Of a stretch of 64,000 nt of DNA, positions 51,023 through 60,335 are shown piece after piece; within the stretch, counting starts at the first letter, position 1; each line of letters starts with the position of its first letter. A program made the position numbers and the translations under genes. The notes under the pieces are model-generated. The model saw only the letters and a list, made by a program, of their open reading frames with translations. It made no database searches and had not been told where the DNA came from. The DNA is from Rhodocyclaceae bacterium (GTDB lineage: Bacteria > Pseudomonadota > Gammaproteobacteria > Burkholderiales > Rhodocyclaceae): the NCBI GenBank assembly GCA_030824115.1, contig JAVBYI010000023.1:1-64000 (forward strand), read 5' to 3'.

Positions 51023-51718
51023 TTGGACCACGCGCACCACGCCGTCCAGTTTTCCTACTGGCTCGCCTTCATGACCGGGCTGCTCGGCGCCGGCCACTGC
51101 CTCGGCATGTGCGGCGGGCTGGTCTCGGCCTTCTTCATGAAGCTGAACGCACGCGGGCCCTGGCCCTATCTGACCTACCACGCCGGCCGCATCGCGGTCT
51201 ATGCCGTCGTCGGCCTGATTGCCGCCGCACTCGGCGCAGTGCTCGTCTCCACCGGCCGCCTCGGCCTCGCGCAGGGCATCCTGCAAATCGTTGCCGGCCT
51301 CATCGTCATCGTGCTCGGCTTCGACCTGCTCGGCCTCTCGCCGATCCGCAACGCCTACGGCTTCGCACCGCTCGCCTGGTTGCGCAAACAGTTCATGACC
51401 GCGACACAGAAAGGCCCGATCCTCGGCGCACTGATCGGCGGCGCCATCAACGGCCTGATGCCCTGCTCGATGACCATGGCGATGGCCGTGCAGGCCACCA
51501 CCGCGCCCTCGCCACCCGAAGGCATGCTGCTGATGCTCGCCTTCGGCGCCGGCACCCTGCCGGCGATGCTCTCCGCCTCGGTGCTGTTCGGCAAACTCGG
51601 CCCCCGCCTGCGCGGCTGGCTACTCAAGGGCGCCGCGCTGTTTGTCATTGCGCTTGGCGTATCGACGCTCTGGCAAGGGCTGCGTTACTTCCTCGTCATG
51701 TGGAAACTGGTCGGCTGA
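51023..51718 (+). CDS. COG2836/TauE-SafE-like membrane protein (cytochrome/copper assembly type)
   Basis: About 231 residues if it starts at the TTG 51023, which follows the ATPase stop by 2 bp; no better start covers the first helix. Six membrane helices are expected. The first contains GAGHCLGMCGG and the fourth MPCSMTMAMAV, the conserved His/Cys/Met positions of this DsbD-related family. Genes of this group commonly accompany CcoI-type copper ATPases and CcoG. It probably moves copper or electrons across the membrane. It closes the operon and is followed by a repeat copy. Confidence 0.8.
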   Translation: MDHAHHAVQFSYWLAFMTGLLGAGHCLGMCGGLVSAFFMKLNARGPWPYLTYHAGRIAVYAVVGLIAAALGAVLVSTGRLGLAQGILQIVAGLIVIVLGFDLLGLSPIRNAYGFAPLAWLRKQFMTATQKGPILGALIGGAINGLMPCSMTMAMAVQATTAPSPPEGMLLMLAFGAGTLPAMLSASVLFGKLGPRLRGWLLKGAALFVIALGVSTLWQGLRYFLVMWKLVG

Positions 51719-51720
51719 GA

Positions 51721-51744
51721 AAAAGTCGGCGCTGGCGGGATGGC
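51721..51744 (+). repeat. Dispersed 24-bp repeat, copy 13 (after stop codon)
   Basis: AAAAGTCGGCGCTGG then CGGGATGGC, 2 bp past the COG2836 gene's stop. Confidence 0.85.
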
Positions 51745-51805
51745 GCATATTAATCTTTCGCCGCTCATTGATCACGATCAAACAACTCAAGTCTTTGTAA
51801 GCACC

Positions 51806-51854
51806 TGCGACAACATGTCGCGCGACATGATGTCACATGCGACAACATGTCACT
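51806..51854. promoter_or_regulatory. Tandem 17-bp palindromes upstream of TonB receptor operon
   Basis: TGCGACAACATGTCGCG (51806-51822) and TGCGACAACATGTCACT (51838-51854) share the layout of the sites at 36874 and 46890. Between them GCGACA-TGA-TGTCAC forms a third overlapping pair. The nearest gene start is 51925. This is the densest cluster of the motif in the window. Confidence 0.6.
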
Positions 51855-51924
51855 TCCCGATGCGCTAGCGCCTCTTCAGAATGCGTGGCTTCATTGATTA
51901 CGCCAATCTGGAAAAGGTCGTCGC

Positions 51925-54204
51925 ATGCCCGCTCGCCACCCTGCAAAATTCATGATGCGTCCCCTTGCGGCGCTGCTTCTGGTCTCTCCCGCCGCCATCA
52001 TTTCAGCACAGGAGACCAGCCTGCCGGCGATGACGATTGCATCCGATGCGGACAAGCCCGTTCAGCAGCGGACAGAGTTGGGCAAGCTGACGGAATACAC
52101 GCCGATTTCCGGCGCGGTCGTCAGTCAGGAAGAACTCGAACATCTGCAACTCGGGAATAATCTGCTCGAACTGGGCAAACGCATCCCGGGCATTGCCATG
52201 ATCCGCAACATGCGGATTCCCGACGGTGGCAAGCTCTACACCGAGAATCGCATCGATGGCATGCGCGCCACCGCAACCAACACCTCGGTGCTCGATGAAA
52301 TCGACCAGGCCGACATCGAACGCATCGAGGTCATTACTGGCCCGGCCTCGGCGCTTTACGGCAGCGGCGCCTTCGGCGGCACCATCAGCGTCTTCACGCG
52401 CCAGCCGCCGCGGGATTTCAAGGCCAACCTGTCACAAGAACTCGGCAGTTGGGGATTCGCTCGCACCAAGGGTTATGCCGGCGGTTCGTTCGCCGACGGC
52501 CGCGTCGGCTTCATCGTCACCGGCAGCACCATGGATAACGATGGCTGGCGGAAAAATACCGCACCGGGCGCCAGCGATGCCGCCGCCGAGCACAAGGATG
52601 GACTCACGTTACGCACGCAATTCCGGCCAACAGACTCGACCAAGCTGACGCTTGGCTACAGCGAGCTGAAATACGACTACCGCTGGGCCGGGCCAATCCC
52701 GCTAAATGCAACCGAAGCGGCCAAGCTGAAGAATCAGACTCTGAATGGCACCAACCTGCGCAGCGTCTATCTCAATAACGACTGGCAGCAGGTGGTTCCC
52801 GGTACATACGGCCAGTACATCGACGATTACCAGACGACAACACTGCGTCTGCAGCAACTGCTCGGGGATCGAGGCGAACTGACCTTGGCGCGTAGCCGCA
52901 TCGCCAATGATAGTGTCAATAATGGCAACGGTGGTTCGGGCGGCGCCAACGGCGTGATCTGCGATAACGCCACCGTAACCTGTAACGTAGTCAACGTCTC
53001 GGCCACCGTCACCAATACGGTCAAGGTTTCCCGCACCATCACGGAGACGACCCAGGCCATGTACCGTCAGGAATTCGACCTCGCCAAGACAACCGCCTAT
53101 GTCGGCGCCGAGGTGATCGATATCGCCACCGATTCCACCACCTTGAACAACGCTTACACTGCTTTGCAAGGTCAGGCCGGACTGTGGGCGAATGGAGCGA
53201 TGACCGCCACCGGCCAAGGATCATTCAACAAAACCCGAGATACAACGCCCTTCGTCCATATCGAGTTCTCCCCGATAGACCGCCTGCGATTTCACCTTGG
53301 CGAACGCTTCGGCAAAATCAACTACAAGGTCGACGACAGGACCGCATCAAACAAGGATGTCACGATGACCCGGAAGGGCAATGTGCTCCGCCTCGGCGCG
53401 ACTTACGAACTCGACAAGAGCCATATCGTCTGGGCCAACTACGGTGAAACATTCAATCCGCAGTCGACAAGCAGCCTGATTAATTCACTTGCCGGCAATG
53501 CCGCGAACAATGTGATTGGCGTCGCTCTAGCGCCGGAACGCGGCGAAACCAAGGAGATTGGTTTCCGCGGACGATTCCATCCGCTGGGACTTCGCTACGA
53601 CATGACCTTCTTCGACGCGCGTTCCAACGGCTTCAACACCACTCGCACCTGTACCGCAGCAGAGTCGGCAGCCCTGAACGGCGGTTTGGCCTGCACCATC
53701 AACGAGACGGCAGGCCAACTCGCCACAACCGGGCTGGAGTCGATGCTGTCTTGGGCTGCAACTTCCTGGCTCGATCTGGGTGCCACTTACACGAATGCCC
53801 GTATCTGGTTCACTGATTACAAGACTACAACCTTCGACTACAGCGGCAAGACGTATCAAGCTGCACCTCGTCACAAACTCAACCTGCGTGTTGGCTTCAA
53901 GCCGGCCCCCGGCTGGCTGATCGAACTGGAAGGCGACCATATCTCCAGGTACTTCGTCGATAACACCAACAACAATGGCACCTATCAGCGACCCGACCTG
54001 TTCAGCCTGCGCGCCAGTTATCGCCAGAAGGACTGGTCGTTCTGGCTCCATGCAATCAATCTGACCAGCCAGAAGTATGCAACACGTGTTCAATTGAGCA
54101 CCGTCGGTGGTGTCCAGAACGTTCTTGCAGCGCAAGCCGGTCAGGGCAACGCCGGCAGTTACACGCCGCTGACCCTGCGTGCCGGCCTGAGCTACCAGTT
54201 CTGA
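51925..54204 (+). CDS. TonB-dependent outer-membrane receptor 1
   Basis: 759 residues from the ATG at 51925 (AAGGT upstream); internal ATGs at 51952 and 51955 also precede the signal peptide (MRPLAALLLVSPAAIISA). The plug is clear (LLELGKRIPGIAMIRNMRIP; IERIEVITGPASALYGSGAF) and the barrel ends in the expected aromatic (GLSYQF). Two extracellular-looking loops hold spaced cysteine pairs (VICDNATVTC; RTCTAAES...LACTIN). It imports a bound metal or metal complex using TonB energy. It leads the uptake operon directly below the palindrome cluster. Copper is the best guess from context. Confidence 0.88.
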   Translation: MPARHPAKFMMRPLAALLLVSPAAIISAQETSLPAMTIASDADKPVQQRTELGKLTEYTPISGAVVSQEELEHLQLGNNLLELGKRIPGIAMIRNMRIPDGGKLYTENRIDGMRATATNTSVLDEIDQADIERIEVITGPASALYGSGAFGGTISVFTRQPPRDFKANLSQELGSWGFARTKGYAGGSFADGRVGFIVTGSTMDNDGWRKNTAPGASDAAAEHKDGLTLRTQFRPTDSTKLTLGYSELKYDYRWAGPIPLNATEAAKLKNQTLNGTNLRSVYLNNDWQQVVPGTYGQYIDDYQTTTLRLQQLLGDRGELTLARSRIANDSVNNGNGGSGGANGVICDNATVTCNVVNVSATVTNTVKVSRTITETTQAMYRQEFDLAKTTAYVGAEVIDIATDSTTLNNAYTALQGQAGLWANGAMTATGQGSFNKTRDTTPFVHIEFSPIDRLRFHLGERFGKINYKVDDRTASNKDVTMTRKGNVLRLGATYELDKSHIVWANYGETFNPQSTSSLINSLAGNAANNVIGVALAPERGETKEIGFRGRFHPLGLRYDMTFFDARSNGFNTTRTCTAAESAALNGGLACTINETAGQLATTGLESMLSWAATSWLDLGATYTNARIWFTDYKTTTFDYSGKTYQAAPRHKLNLRVGFKPAPGWLIELEGDHISRYFVDNTNNNGTYQRPDLFSLRASYRQKDWSFWLHAINLTSQKYATRVQLSTVGGVQNVLAAQAGQGNAGSYTPLTLRAGLSYQF

Positions 54205-54209
54205 TCGCC

Positions 54210-56306
54210 GTGTCGCTGCTTACCTTCAGACTGGTGCCCGCCTTCTGTGGCGGGTTGCTGGTCGCCGGTGCCGTCTTCGCCCAAAGCGAAAAATCGCTCG
54301 ACACGATCACCGTCACCGCGACGCTTGATGACGTCGCCGAGCGCCGCGAGTCCGCCGCGCAAAAGACCATCGTCACGAAACAGGACATCGAAGCGATGGG
54401 CGCGCTGACCATCAGCGATGTGATGGGCAAGCTGCCGGGCGTCGATGCCAGTACGCCGGGCGCCGACGGCTCGATGGCGCTACGTTCCCGTGGCATGGTG
54501 CGCGACTCCGTCCAGATATTGGTGGATGGCGAGCGGGTGCACCAGAATGCCCGTGTCGCTCAGGGCATTGTCGGTCGACTGCCCGCAACGGAACTGCTGC
54601 GGGTCGAGATCATGCGCGGATCTTCAGCGGAGAGTGGCGGTAGCGCACCGCTTACTGTAAATCTGGTGCTCGCCAAGCCCATGTCGCGCAAGTCCACCGC
54701 CTTCAAGGCGGCAACCGGTTTCCTTGGTGATCGGCTTATCGCGCAAACCAACATCACGAAGGGCGGTGGCGACAAGGACTTCTCCTGGTTGCTGCCGGTG
54801 ACGCTGAACCACCACGAAATGCCGTCCGCGCGGCAAGCCAGTCGGCGAGACAGTACCGGCCTGCGGCAGGAGGACAGCGAGCAGGGTGACCGCAGCACCG
54901 AGGAATTCGTGATCTCGCCGCGCCTGATCTGGAAGTCGGGAAAGGACAACCTGACGCTAAATCCGGTGTTCTTTCGTTCCTTCGGCGCCAGCGACAACGA
55001 TTTCGGGCGCAGCGATCTGGGGGTCCCGGCCAGCAGTTCCACGCGCACGGATAAGGGAAAGAGCCGCAATGCCTTCAACCGCATGCGTGCCGATGGCGAG
55101 ATATTCCGGCAGGGCGTGAAATATTCCGGGCGGCTGGCGTTTTCCGATGGTGAGCGCAATGCCGACACGCAACGCAGCGGGATGACCGCTGGTGGTATTG
55201 CCACAGTCTCCGATGAAGAGACCCGCCGCAAGGAGCGGGATCTTGGCGGTGCCTTGCGTGCCGACTGGAGTAAGGGTCCGCATGTGCTGGCCGCTGCTGT
55301 CGAGCATTCAGGCCATCGACGTGATGAACGCCAGTCGAACAGCGGCCTCGGGGTCGCCGAGACACATGATGGTTGGGACCGGCAATCGAGCGTCTGGCTA
55401 CAGGACGAGTGGCGCCTCGCCGCCGCCACGACGCTGACGCTGGGATTGCGTGGCGAATCGATCCGTTACGCCATCGACGGAATCGGCCAGCGCCACCGAA
55501 AACTGCTGCCATCGCTCGCCGTGAAGTGGGAGCCGCTCGAACAGTGGGTCGTCCGTTCCTCTCTGGGTGCCGGCATCAAGCCGCCGCGACTGGACGAACT
55601 CACCAATCAGCCGGTGTACAGCGTCAATGCCAACACACCGCTGGAACCCGACCGACGCGGCAATCCAAATCTGCACCCGGAGCGCAGCATCAATTTCGAG
55701 GCCGTGCTCGAACGCTATCTGCCGGGCGAGGCGGGCGTGCTTGGCGCCAACTTTTATCTGCGGCATACCGAGAACTTCACCGAGCGACGCGTGCAACTGG
55801 AAGGTGCGCGCTGGGTGGATCGACCCTACAACGAAGGATCGGCGCGTCACTGGGGCCTTGAACTCGACGGCAAGCTGCGCACTGACAGCCTCGGCTGGCA
55901 CGGCGCCACTTTCCGCACCCATCTCACCGTACCACGCAGTCGTGTAGACGACGAGCGCCTCGGCATGCGCCGTGCCGCGCGCGATCAACCCCGCTACATC
56001 CTGAGTGGCGGCTACGACCAGACGCTGGGCTCCCGCAGTTTCGGCATGTCGTTCCAGCACAGCGGGCGCGTACTGACCCATGTGTCCGGCGAGCAGTCTT
56101 TCGAGACCCGGCGGCGTACGGTGGTCGACGCCTATGCCCTGCAGAAGCTGAATCAGGAACTCAACCTGCGCCTGTCGCTGCAAAACCTGTTCCGCGCCGA
56201 TACGCGGCGGCAGATGGATGCCTTCGCGCCGGGGAGCATCTGGTTCCTGAGCAGTGAGGACAGAAGTGCGCGCACCGTGCTGCTCTCGCTGGAAGGAAAG
56301 TGGTGA
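54210..56306 (+). CDS. TonB-dependent outer-membrane receptor 2 (divergent type)
   Basis: 698 residues from a GTG at 54210, 5 bp after receptor 1. It has a signal peptide (GGLLVAGAVFAQ), a TonB box-like start (LDTITVTATL) and a plug with TISDVMGKLPGVDASTPGAD and LLRVEIMRGSSAESGGSAP. The barrel ends TVLLSLEGKW. Compared with canonical plugs, the segment after GSSAE is shortened and lacks the usual GGxINI. The second receptor may handle a different form of the same substrate. It is coupled to the next gene. Confidence 0.85.
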   Translation: MSLLTFRLVPAFCGGLLVAGAVFAQSEKSLDTITVTATLDDVAERRESAAQKTIVTKQDIEAMGALTISDVMGKLPGVDASTPGADGSMALRSRGMVRDSVQILVDGERVHQNARVAQGIVGRLPATELLRVEIMRGSSAESGGSAPLTVNLVLAKPMSRKSTAFKAATGFLGDRLIAQTNITKGGGDKDFSWLLPVTLNHHEMPSARQASRRDSTGLRQEDSEQGDRSTEEFVISPRLIWKSGKDNLTLNPVFFRSFGASDNDFGRSDLGVPASSSTRTDKGKSRNAFNRMRADGEIFRQGVKYSGRLAFSDGERNADTQRSGMTAGGIATVSDEETRRKERDLGGALRADWSKGPHVLAAAVEHSGHRRDERQSNSGLGVAETHDGWDRQSSVWLQDEWRLAAATTLTLGLRGESIRYAIDGIGQRHRKLLPSLAVKWEPLEQWVVRSSLGAGIKPPRLDELTNQPVYSVNANTPLEPDRRGNPNLHPERSINFEAVLERYLPGEAGVLGANFYLRHTENFTERRVQLEGARWVDRPYNEGSARHWGLELDGKLRTDSLGWHGATFRTHLTVPRSRVDDERLGMRRAARDQPRYILSGGYDQTLGSRSFGMSFQHSGRVLTHVSGEQSFETRRRTVVDAYALQKLNQELNLRLSLQNLFRADTRRQMDAFAPGSIWFLSSEDRSARTVLLSLEGKW

Positions 56307-56332
56307 TGCACTGTTTATCTGATGGAGAAAAA

Positions 56333-57235
56333 ATGAAGGCCTTATTCCTGATTCTGTCGCTAACGTCGCTCGGGCTTGCGACGCCAACCCTTGCCCAGCA
56401 CGATCATGGTGCGGCGCCCGCAGCCAGCGCTGCTTCCGCCCCGCCGGGGCGGCCGGCCGGTCGCCCGCCAGCCCGTGACTGGACAGGGCAGCCGCTGCTG
56501 CTCGGCAAGGCCGAGCGGGGCAGCCGCACCACCGCCATGCTGACCCCGCGTGGCCTGGCAGCAACAAGCGTCGCCGTGTATGCCTCCGCAGGGCCGGCCG
56601 AACGCCGCAAGCTTGACTATCCGGTGGGAGCGGAAGGCGCAAAGATCGAATCCGTCGCACCGAAAATCGGCAATTACCATTGGCTCGTCGCACGCGAAGA
56701 AAGCGGCGATACGGTGCGTGTCGCCACGACGGCCTGGTATTTCGGCGAGCCCGGCGACTCGCCAACGGACATGCTCGCTCTGCCGAAGCATGAACTCGAG
56801 ATCGTGCCCGCGCCGCTGCCGCGCGAACACCGCAGCTATCGCGAGGCCGAGAAATGGCGCTTCCTGGTCCGCCTCAACGGGCAACCGCTGGCCGGGCAGA
56901 CTGTCGGCATGGAAACCGAGCTAGGCAGCCGTTCCGCGGCAGTGTCCGATGTCTCAGGCCATGCAACGATTGTTTTCCCCCGGGACTTCAAGCCGGCATC
57001 CGGGGCGGATGAAGAAAGCAACGACCCGCGCAGCCGTGCGCGATTCGTGCTGTTCGCCGAGAAGGAAGCAGACGGCAAACGTTATCTGACAACGTTCAAT
57101 TACACCTACGCCCAGGACCCCGACCGCAACCGCAGCCTCACCTGGGGGGTGGCCTTCGGCCTCCTCGGTATGGTGGCAGCCACGCCGTTATTGCGGCGGC
57201 GGCAACAGAATGAAGGAGCCAACGGCCATGCTTAA
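56333..57235 (+). CDS. Exported His-containing protein with C-terminal membrane anchor (DUF4198-like)
   Basis: 300 residues from the ATG at 56333, with GGAG upstream. The signal peptide (LILSLTSLGLATPTLA) is followed by a short metal-binding-looking start (QHDHGAA) and a Pro/Ala-rich linker. A beta-sandwich-like domain follows (KWRFLVRLNGQPLAGQTVGM), similar to periplasmic nickel/copper uptake proteins. It ends with one helix and RRRQQ. It probably receives metal in the periplasm after the receptors and passes it to the membrane proteins encoded next. The assignment is by resemblance and context. Confidence 0.65.
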   Translation: MKALFLILSLTSLGLATPTLAQHDHGAAPAASAASAPPGRPAGRPPARDWTGQPLLLGKAERGSRTTAMLTPRGLAATSVAVYASAGPAERRKLDYPVGAEGAKIESVAPKIGNYHWLVAREESGDTVRVATTAWYFGEPGDSPTDMLALPKHELEIVPAPLPREHRSYREAEKWRFLVRLNGQPLAGQTVGMETELGSRSAAVSDVSGHATIVFPRDFKPASGADEESNDPRSRARFVLFAEKEADGKRYLTTFNYTYAQDPDRNRSLTWGVAFGLLGMVAATPLLRRRQQNEGANGHA

Positions 57236-58298
57236 GCATTTCTTCCCCACGCTTTCCCGTTTCCGTTTTGCGGTGCAGGTGCTCATGCTGTTCGTCACCG
57301 TCTATGGCAGCGTCATCGTCGGCCACTACGCCGCCGACAAGATTACCGGCGCCCTGCCGGCGCTGTCCTGCGCCTATGACCAGATGAATGGCAGCTATTG
57401 CATCCTGGTGCCGACCCAACATCAGGTGCATCATCGCATCGGTCAGGCAATGGTCAAGGCGCAGCAACTGACCTTCCAGATGGTGCTGCCGCTACTGATG
57501 ACATTCCTCACCTTCTTCGCCTTCTTCTTCGTCATCGGCAAAGCCTTCTGCGGCTGGGTCTGCCCGCTGGGCACCCTTCAGGAATGGATCGGAAAAATCG
57601 GGCGGCGCTTCGGCATCGGTCTGCGCCGCTTCGATAAAGGGGATCTAGGCGAAGTGAAGCGCGTGCGGCCGTTCAAATGGCTGCTGCTGCTGGGTCTGGT
57701 ATTTCTGCTGCCGCTGCTGACGGGCCTGGGAGTGACGCCGCATTCCCTGGGCAATCCCTACTGCGACATCTGTCCCTCGCGCGTTGCCACCACCTTGCTG
57801 ACCGGCAACACCGAGGAACTTGCCCTGCGGCTGGGCGACGACTGGAAGTTTGGCCTGGGTGCGGCCGCCAATACGCTGATCGGCTTCATGTTGATCGGCG
57901 GTCTGGCGATGCGCCAGCCCTTTTGCCGCATCTGCCCGTTGCTGGCGCTCAATGCGCTATTCCAGCGCCTGTCGCCACTGCGTCTGGCCAAGCCGTCACG
58001 CGACAAGTGCGGTTCCTGCCATATCTGCACCGAGGCCTGCCCGATGGACATCCCGGAAATCTCATCGGAAAGCGGGCGCAAGGCATTTCACGAGGACTGC
58101 ACGCTGTGCGGCCGGTGCGCGGAATACTGTCCGCAGGACGGCGTGATCCGGCTCAAGTGGGGACCATTCGCGTTGTTTTCCTCCAGCCGCGAGTATTACA
58201 AGGCAAAAGTGAAGGGCGAGCTGCCGGACGGTACGGTGAAACCGGTCAGGTTCGTGAAGAACGCGGCCAAGCCTGCGGTGGATGCAGCCGATGCTTGA
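57228..58298 (+). CDS. NapH/CcoG-like membrane polyferredoxin
   Basis: 356 residues from the ATG at 57228 (GGAG upstream). About five membrane helices are present. Two membrane-edge CxxxCP motifs (CGWVCPLGTLQEW; CRICPLLALNALF) and the segment YCDICPSR lie between helices. The C-terminal cytoplasmic domain has two 4Fe-4S motifs (CGSCHICTEACP; CTLCGRCAEYCP). It resembles NapH, NosR and CcoG. CcoG is a cupric reductase, so reduction of imported metal is a plausible job here. It overlaps the previous gene by 8 bp. Confidence 0.85.
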   Translation: MLKHFFPTLSRFRFAVQVLMLFVTVYGSVIVGHYAADKITGALPALSCAYDQMNGSYCILVPTQHQVHHRIGQAMVKAQQLTFQMVLPLLMTFLTFFAFFFVIGKAFCGWVCPLGTLQEWIGKIGRRFGIGLRRFDKGDLGEVKRVRPFKWLLLLGLVFLLPLLTGLGVTPHSLGNPYCDICPSRVATTLLTGNTEELALRLGDDWKFGLGAAANTLIGFMLIGGLAMRQPFCRICPLLALNALFQRLSPLRLAKPSRDKCGSCHICTEACPMDIPEISSESGRKAFHEDCTLCGRCAEYCPQDGVIRLKWGPFALFSSSREYYKAKVKGELPDGTVKPVRFVKNAAKPAVDAADA

Positions 58299-59013
58299 GG
58301 AACTCGCCGCCGGACAAGTCACGCTGGCCACCGTCTGGCTGCTCGGCGTGTCGATGGGGCTGACCGCCTGCACCGTCACCTGCCTGCCATTCATGGGGAC
58401 GTGGGCGCTGGGGCGCGCCAGCGGGCAACGCGAAGCTTTTGTTCACACCGGCGTGTTTCTCGCCGGCCGGGTGACCACCTACACCCTGTTGGCGGCATTG
58501 TCCGGTGCCGTGGGTTTTGGGCTGGCGCAAGCGCTTGGCGGCCCGCTGGGTAACACCCTCATCGGCGCGGCGAGCGTGCTTGCCGGCCTTTGGCTTCTGG
58601 CCAAGCCAACGGGAAAAGCTTGCAGTGCCGTCCTGCCAGCAGGGAGGCCGTCAGGCCGGAAGCGGCCCGAAGAGGCTGCGCCGACTTTTGCACCGGTGCA
58701 GGTGCATCGTCGCAAGGCCGACAGCCTGCCGCCGCTGTTTCTTGGCGCAGCACTCTCGCTGACCCCCTGCATGCCGCTGGCTTCCCTGCTGGCACTGGCC
58801 GCGAACGCGGGGAGCGCCACCGAAGGGGCGTTCTTCGGCCTGGCCTTCGGCCTTGGCGCGGCGATGACACCGATGCTGGTGCTGGTGCCGCTGGCTGGCC
58901 GGCTGGGACGCGAACTGCGTGCAGGCCGCGCCTGGCTGTCGCGCTGGCTGCTCTGGAGCGCTGCGGCCGTCCTGATCCTGCTGGGTCTGCGGCGCATCCT
59001 GCTGGCCTTTTAA
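58291..59013 (+). CDS. DsbD/CcdA-like membrane protein
   Basis: About 240 residues; the ATG at 58291 overlaps the previous stop (a start at 58282 is possible). Six helices in two halves carry the family's paired cysteines (LTACTVTCLPFMGTW; LSLTPCMPLASLL). Such proteins carry electrons across the membrane for thiol, heme or copper-site chemistry. The cytoplasmic loop between the halves is expanded by a dispersed repeat copy that is itself split by 37 bp (58627-58689). It lies between the polyferredoxin and tonB. Confidence 0.75.
   Translation: MLEELAAGQVTLATVWLLGVSMGLTACTVTCLPFMGTWALGRASGQREAFVHTGVFLAGRVTTYTLLAALSGAVGFGLAQALGGPLGNTLIGAASVLAGLWLLAKPTGKACSAVLPAGRPSGRKRPEEAAPTFAPVQVHRRKADSLPPLFLGAALSLTPCMPLASLLALAANAGSATEGAFFGLAFGLGAAMTPMLVLVPLAGRLGRELRAGRAWLSRWLLWSAAAVLILLGLRRILLAF
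58627..58689 (-). repeat. Dispersed 24-bp repeat, copy 14, split by a 37-bp insert
   Basis: The left part GCCGTCCTGCCAGC (58627-58640) and right part GCGCCGACTTTT (58678-58689) together form the full repeat. The 37 bp between them are GC-rich and unrelated. The whole lies in frame within a loop of the DsbD-like protein (ending AAPTF). Confidence 0.75.
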
Positions 59014-59018
59014 CGAAA

Positions 59019-59648
59019 ATGGATCGAACCGTTCATCCGTTCAAACCCGAGCGCGCCGCGGGACTGGCGGTTGTCCTGGCGCTGCACGCCGCCGCGCTGT
59101 GGAGCCTGTGGCAACACCGGCTGATTCCGGGTCCGCAGGAAGCCGTGACGCTTTTCGTGAACTTCATCACGCCGCCCGTGCCCGAAAAAACGGCCCCCCC
59201 CAAACCGCTACCCAAGCCGAAGCCGATCGAGAAACCCCAGCCACGGCAGATCGTCGCCGAAACCCCGGTGCCTACCCCAACCGACTACGTCGCGCCGCCG
59301 CCCCCGCCCGTCCCCATCGGCGTGGTGTCCACCGCGCCGCCGAAACCGGCAGGGCCCGTCACCCTTGGCGGGGAACTCTCCGTCGCCTGCCCGGAGCGCA
59401 CGCCACCACGCTATCCGCATCATTCGCGGCGCATGGGTGAGGAGGGTACCGTGGTGCTGCGTGTAGAGCTAAACGAGCAGGGCAGTGTCAGCGCAGCGCA
59501 GGTGTCAGCCAGCAGTGGTTATGCGCGACTGGATGAAGCCGCTCTCATCGCCGTCCGCACCTGGCGGTGTAATCCGGCAACGCGCCACGGCCTTCCGGTG
59601 CGCGCCGTGGCCGTGCAACCTTTCAATTTTGTTTTGCAAGGAACCTGA
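59019..59648 (+). CDS. tonB: TonB energy-transducing protein
   Basis: 209 residues. One N-terminal helix carries the functional His typical of TonB (AVVLALHAAALWSLW). A Pro-Lys periplasmic rod (PPKPLPKPKPIEKPQP) is followed by a compact C-terminal domain (PRYPHHSRRMGEEGTVVLRV; SGYARLDEAALIAVRTWRC). With ExbB and ExbD, encoded next, it energises the two receptors upstream. It starts 5 bp after the DsbD-like gene and ends 3 bp before exbB, so it is a dedicated energiser for this uptake system. Confidence 0.92.
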   Translation: MDRTVHPFKPERAAGLAVVLALHAAALWSLWQHRLIPGPQEAVTLFVNFITPPVPEKTAPPKPLPKPKPIEKPQPRQIVAETPVPTPTDYVAPPPPPVPIGVVSTAPPKPAGPVTLGGELSVACPERTPPRYPHHSRRMGEEGTVVLRVELNEQGSVSAAQVSASSGYARLDEAALIAVRTWRCNPATRHGLPVRAVAVQPFNFVLQGT

Positions 59649-59651
59649 CCG

Positions 59652-60335
59652 ATGGAACAGACCGTTGTCGAAGGACTGGGCTTTGCCCACTTTCTTACCC
59701 AGGCCGATGGCGTCGGCAAAAGTGTGCTGGCCGTATTGCTGCTGCTGTCGGTCACCAGTTGGTATCTGATCGTCACCCGCGCGCTAACGAACTGGCTGGC
59801 CCAGCGGCGGGCAGACGCCTTTCTTGCGCGCTTTTGGCAAGCAGGCTCACTCGACGAGGTAGCCGTTTCGCTGCATGGTGGTGCCGACAATGCCTTCGCC
59901 GTGCTGGTTGATGCGGCTTTGTTGGCACACGCTCACGGCGGAGTAAATAATCTCGCCGTGGCCGGCGGCATGGGCGAGTATCTGACACGCACGCTGAACA
60001 ACGCAGTGGATCGCGAGTCGGCGGCAGCCGAACACGGCCTGACGGTGCTGGCGTCGGCCGGCTCGGCAGCGCCCTATATCGGCCTCTTTGGGACGGTCTG
60101 GGGGATATATCACGCGCTGGTGCAGATCGGCATGAGCGGCCAGGGTACGCTGGACAAGGTGGCAGGGCCGGTCGGCGAGGCACTGATCATGACAGCGCTC
60201 GGCTTGGCGGTGGCGATTCCGGCGGTGCTGGCCTACAACGCCTTCAACCGCAGGAACCGCATGTGGCTTTCACGGCTGGAGTCCTTCGCCCACGATCTCT
60301 ACGTGCTGCTGACAGTGAAAAATGGCCAGCATTGA
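59652..60335 (+). CDS. exbB: Biopolymer transport protein ExbB
   Basis: 227 residues of the MotA/TolQ/ExbB family. Three helices: VLAVLLLLSVTSWYLIVTRA near the N-terminus, and a C-terminal pair around SAGSAAPYIGLFGTVWGIYH and MTALGLAVAIPAVLAYNAF, both strongly conserved. The pentameric channel uses the proton gradient to drive TonB. It overlaps exbD by 14 bp. Confidence 0.95.
   Translation: MEQTVVEGLGFAHFLTQADGVGKSVLAVLLLLSVTSWYLIVTRALTNWLAQRRADAFLARFWQAGSLDEVAVSLHGGADNAFAVLVDAALLAHAHGGVNNLAVAGGMGEYLTRTLNNAVDRESAAAEHGLTVLASAGSAAPYIGLFGTVWGIYHALVQIGMSGQGTLDKVAGPVGEALIMTALGLAVAIPAVLAYNAFNRRNRMWLSRLESFAHDLYVLLTVKNGQH

Noticed and set aside
54560-56765. Minus-strand frames across TonB receptor 2
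   Set aside because: The receptor and the following exported protein are well supported. The opposite frames are low-complexity and Arg-rich.
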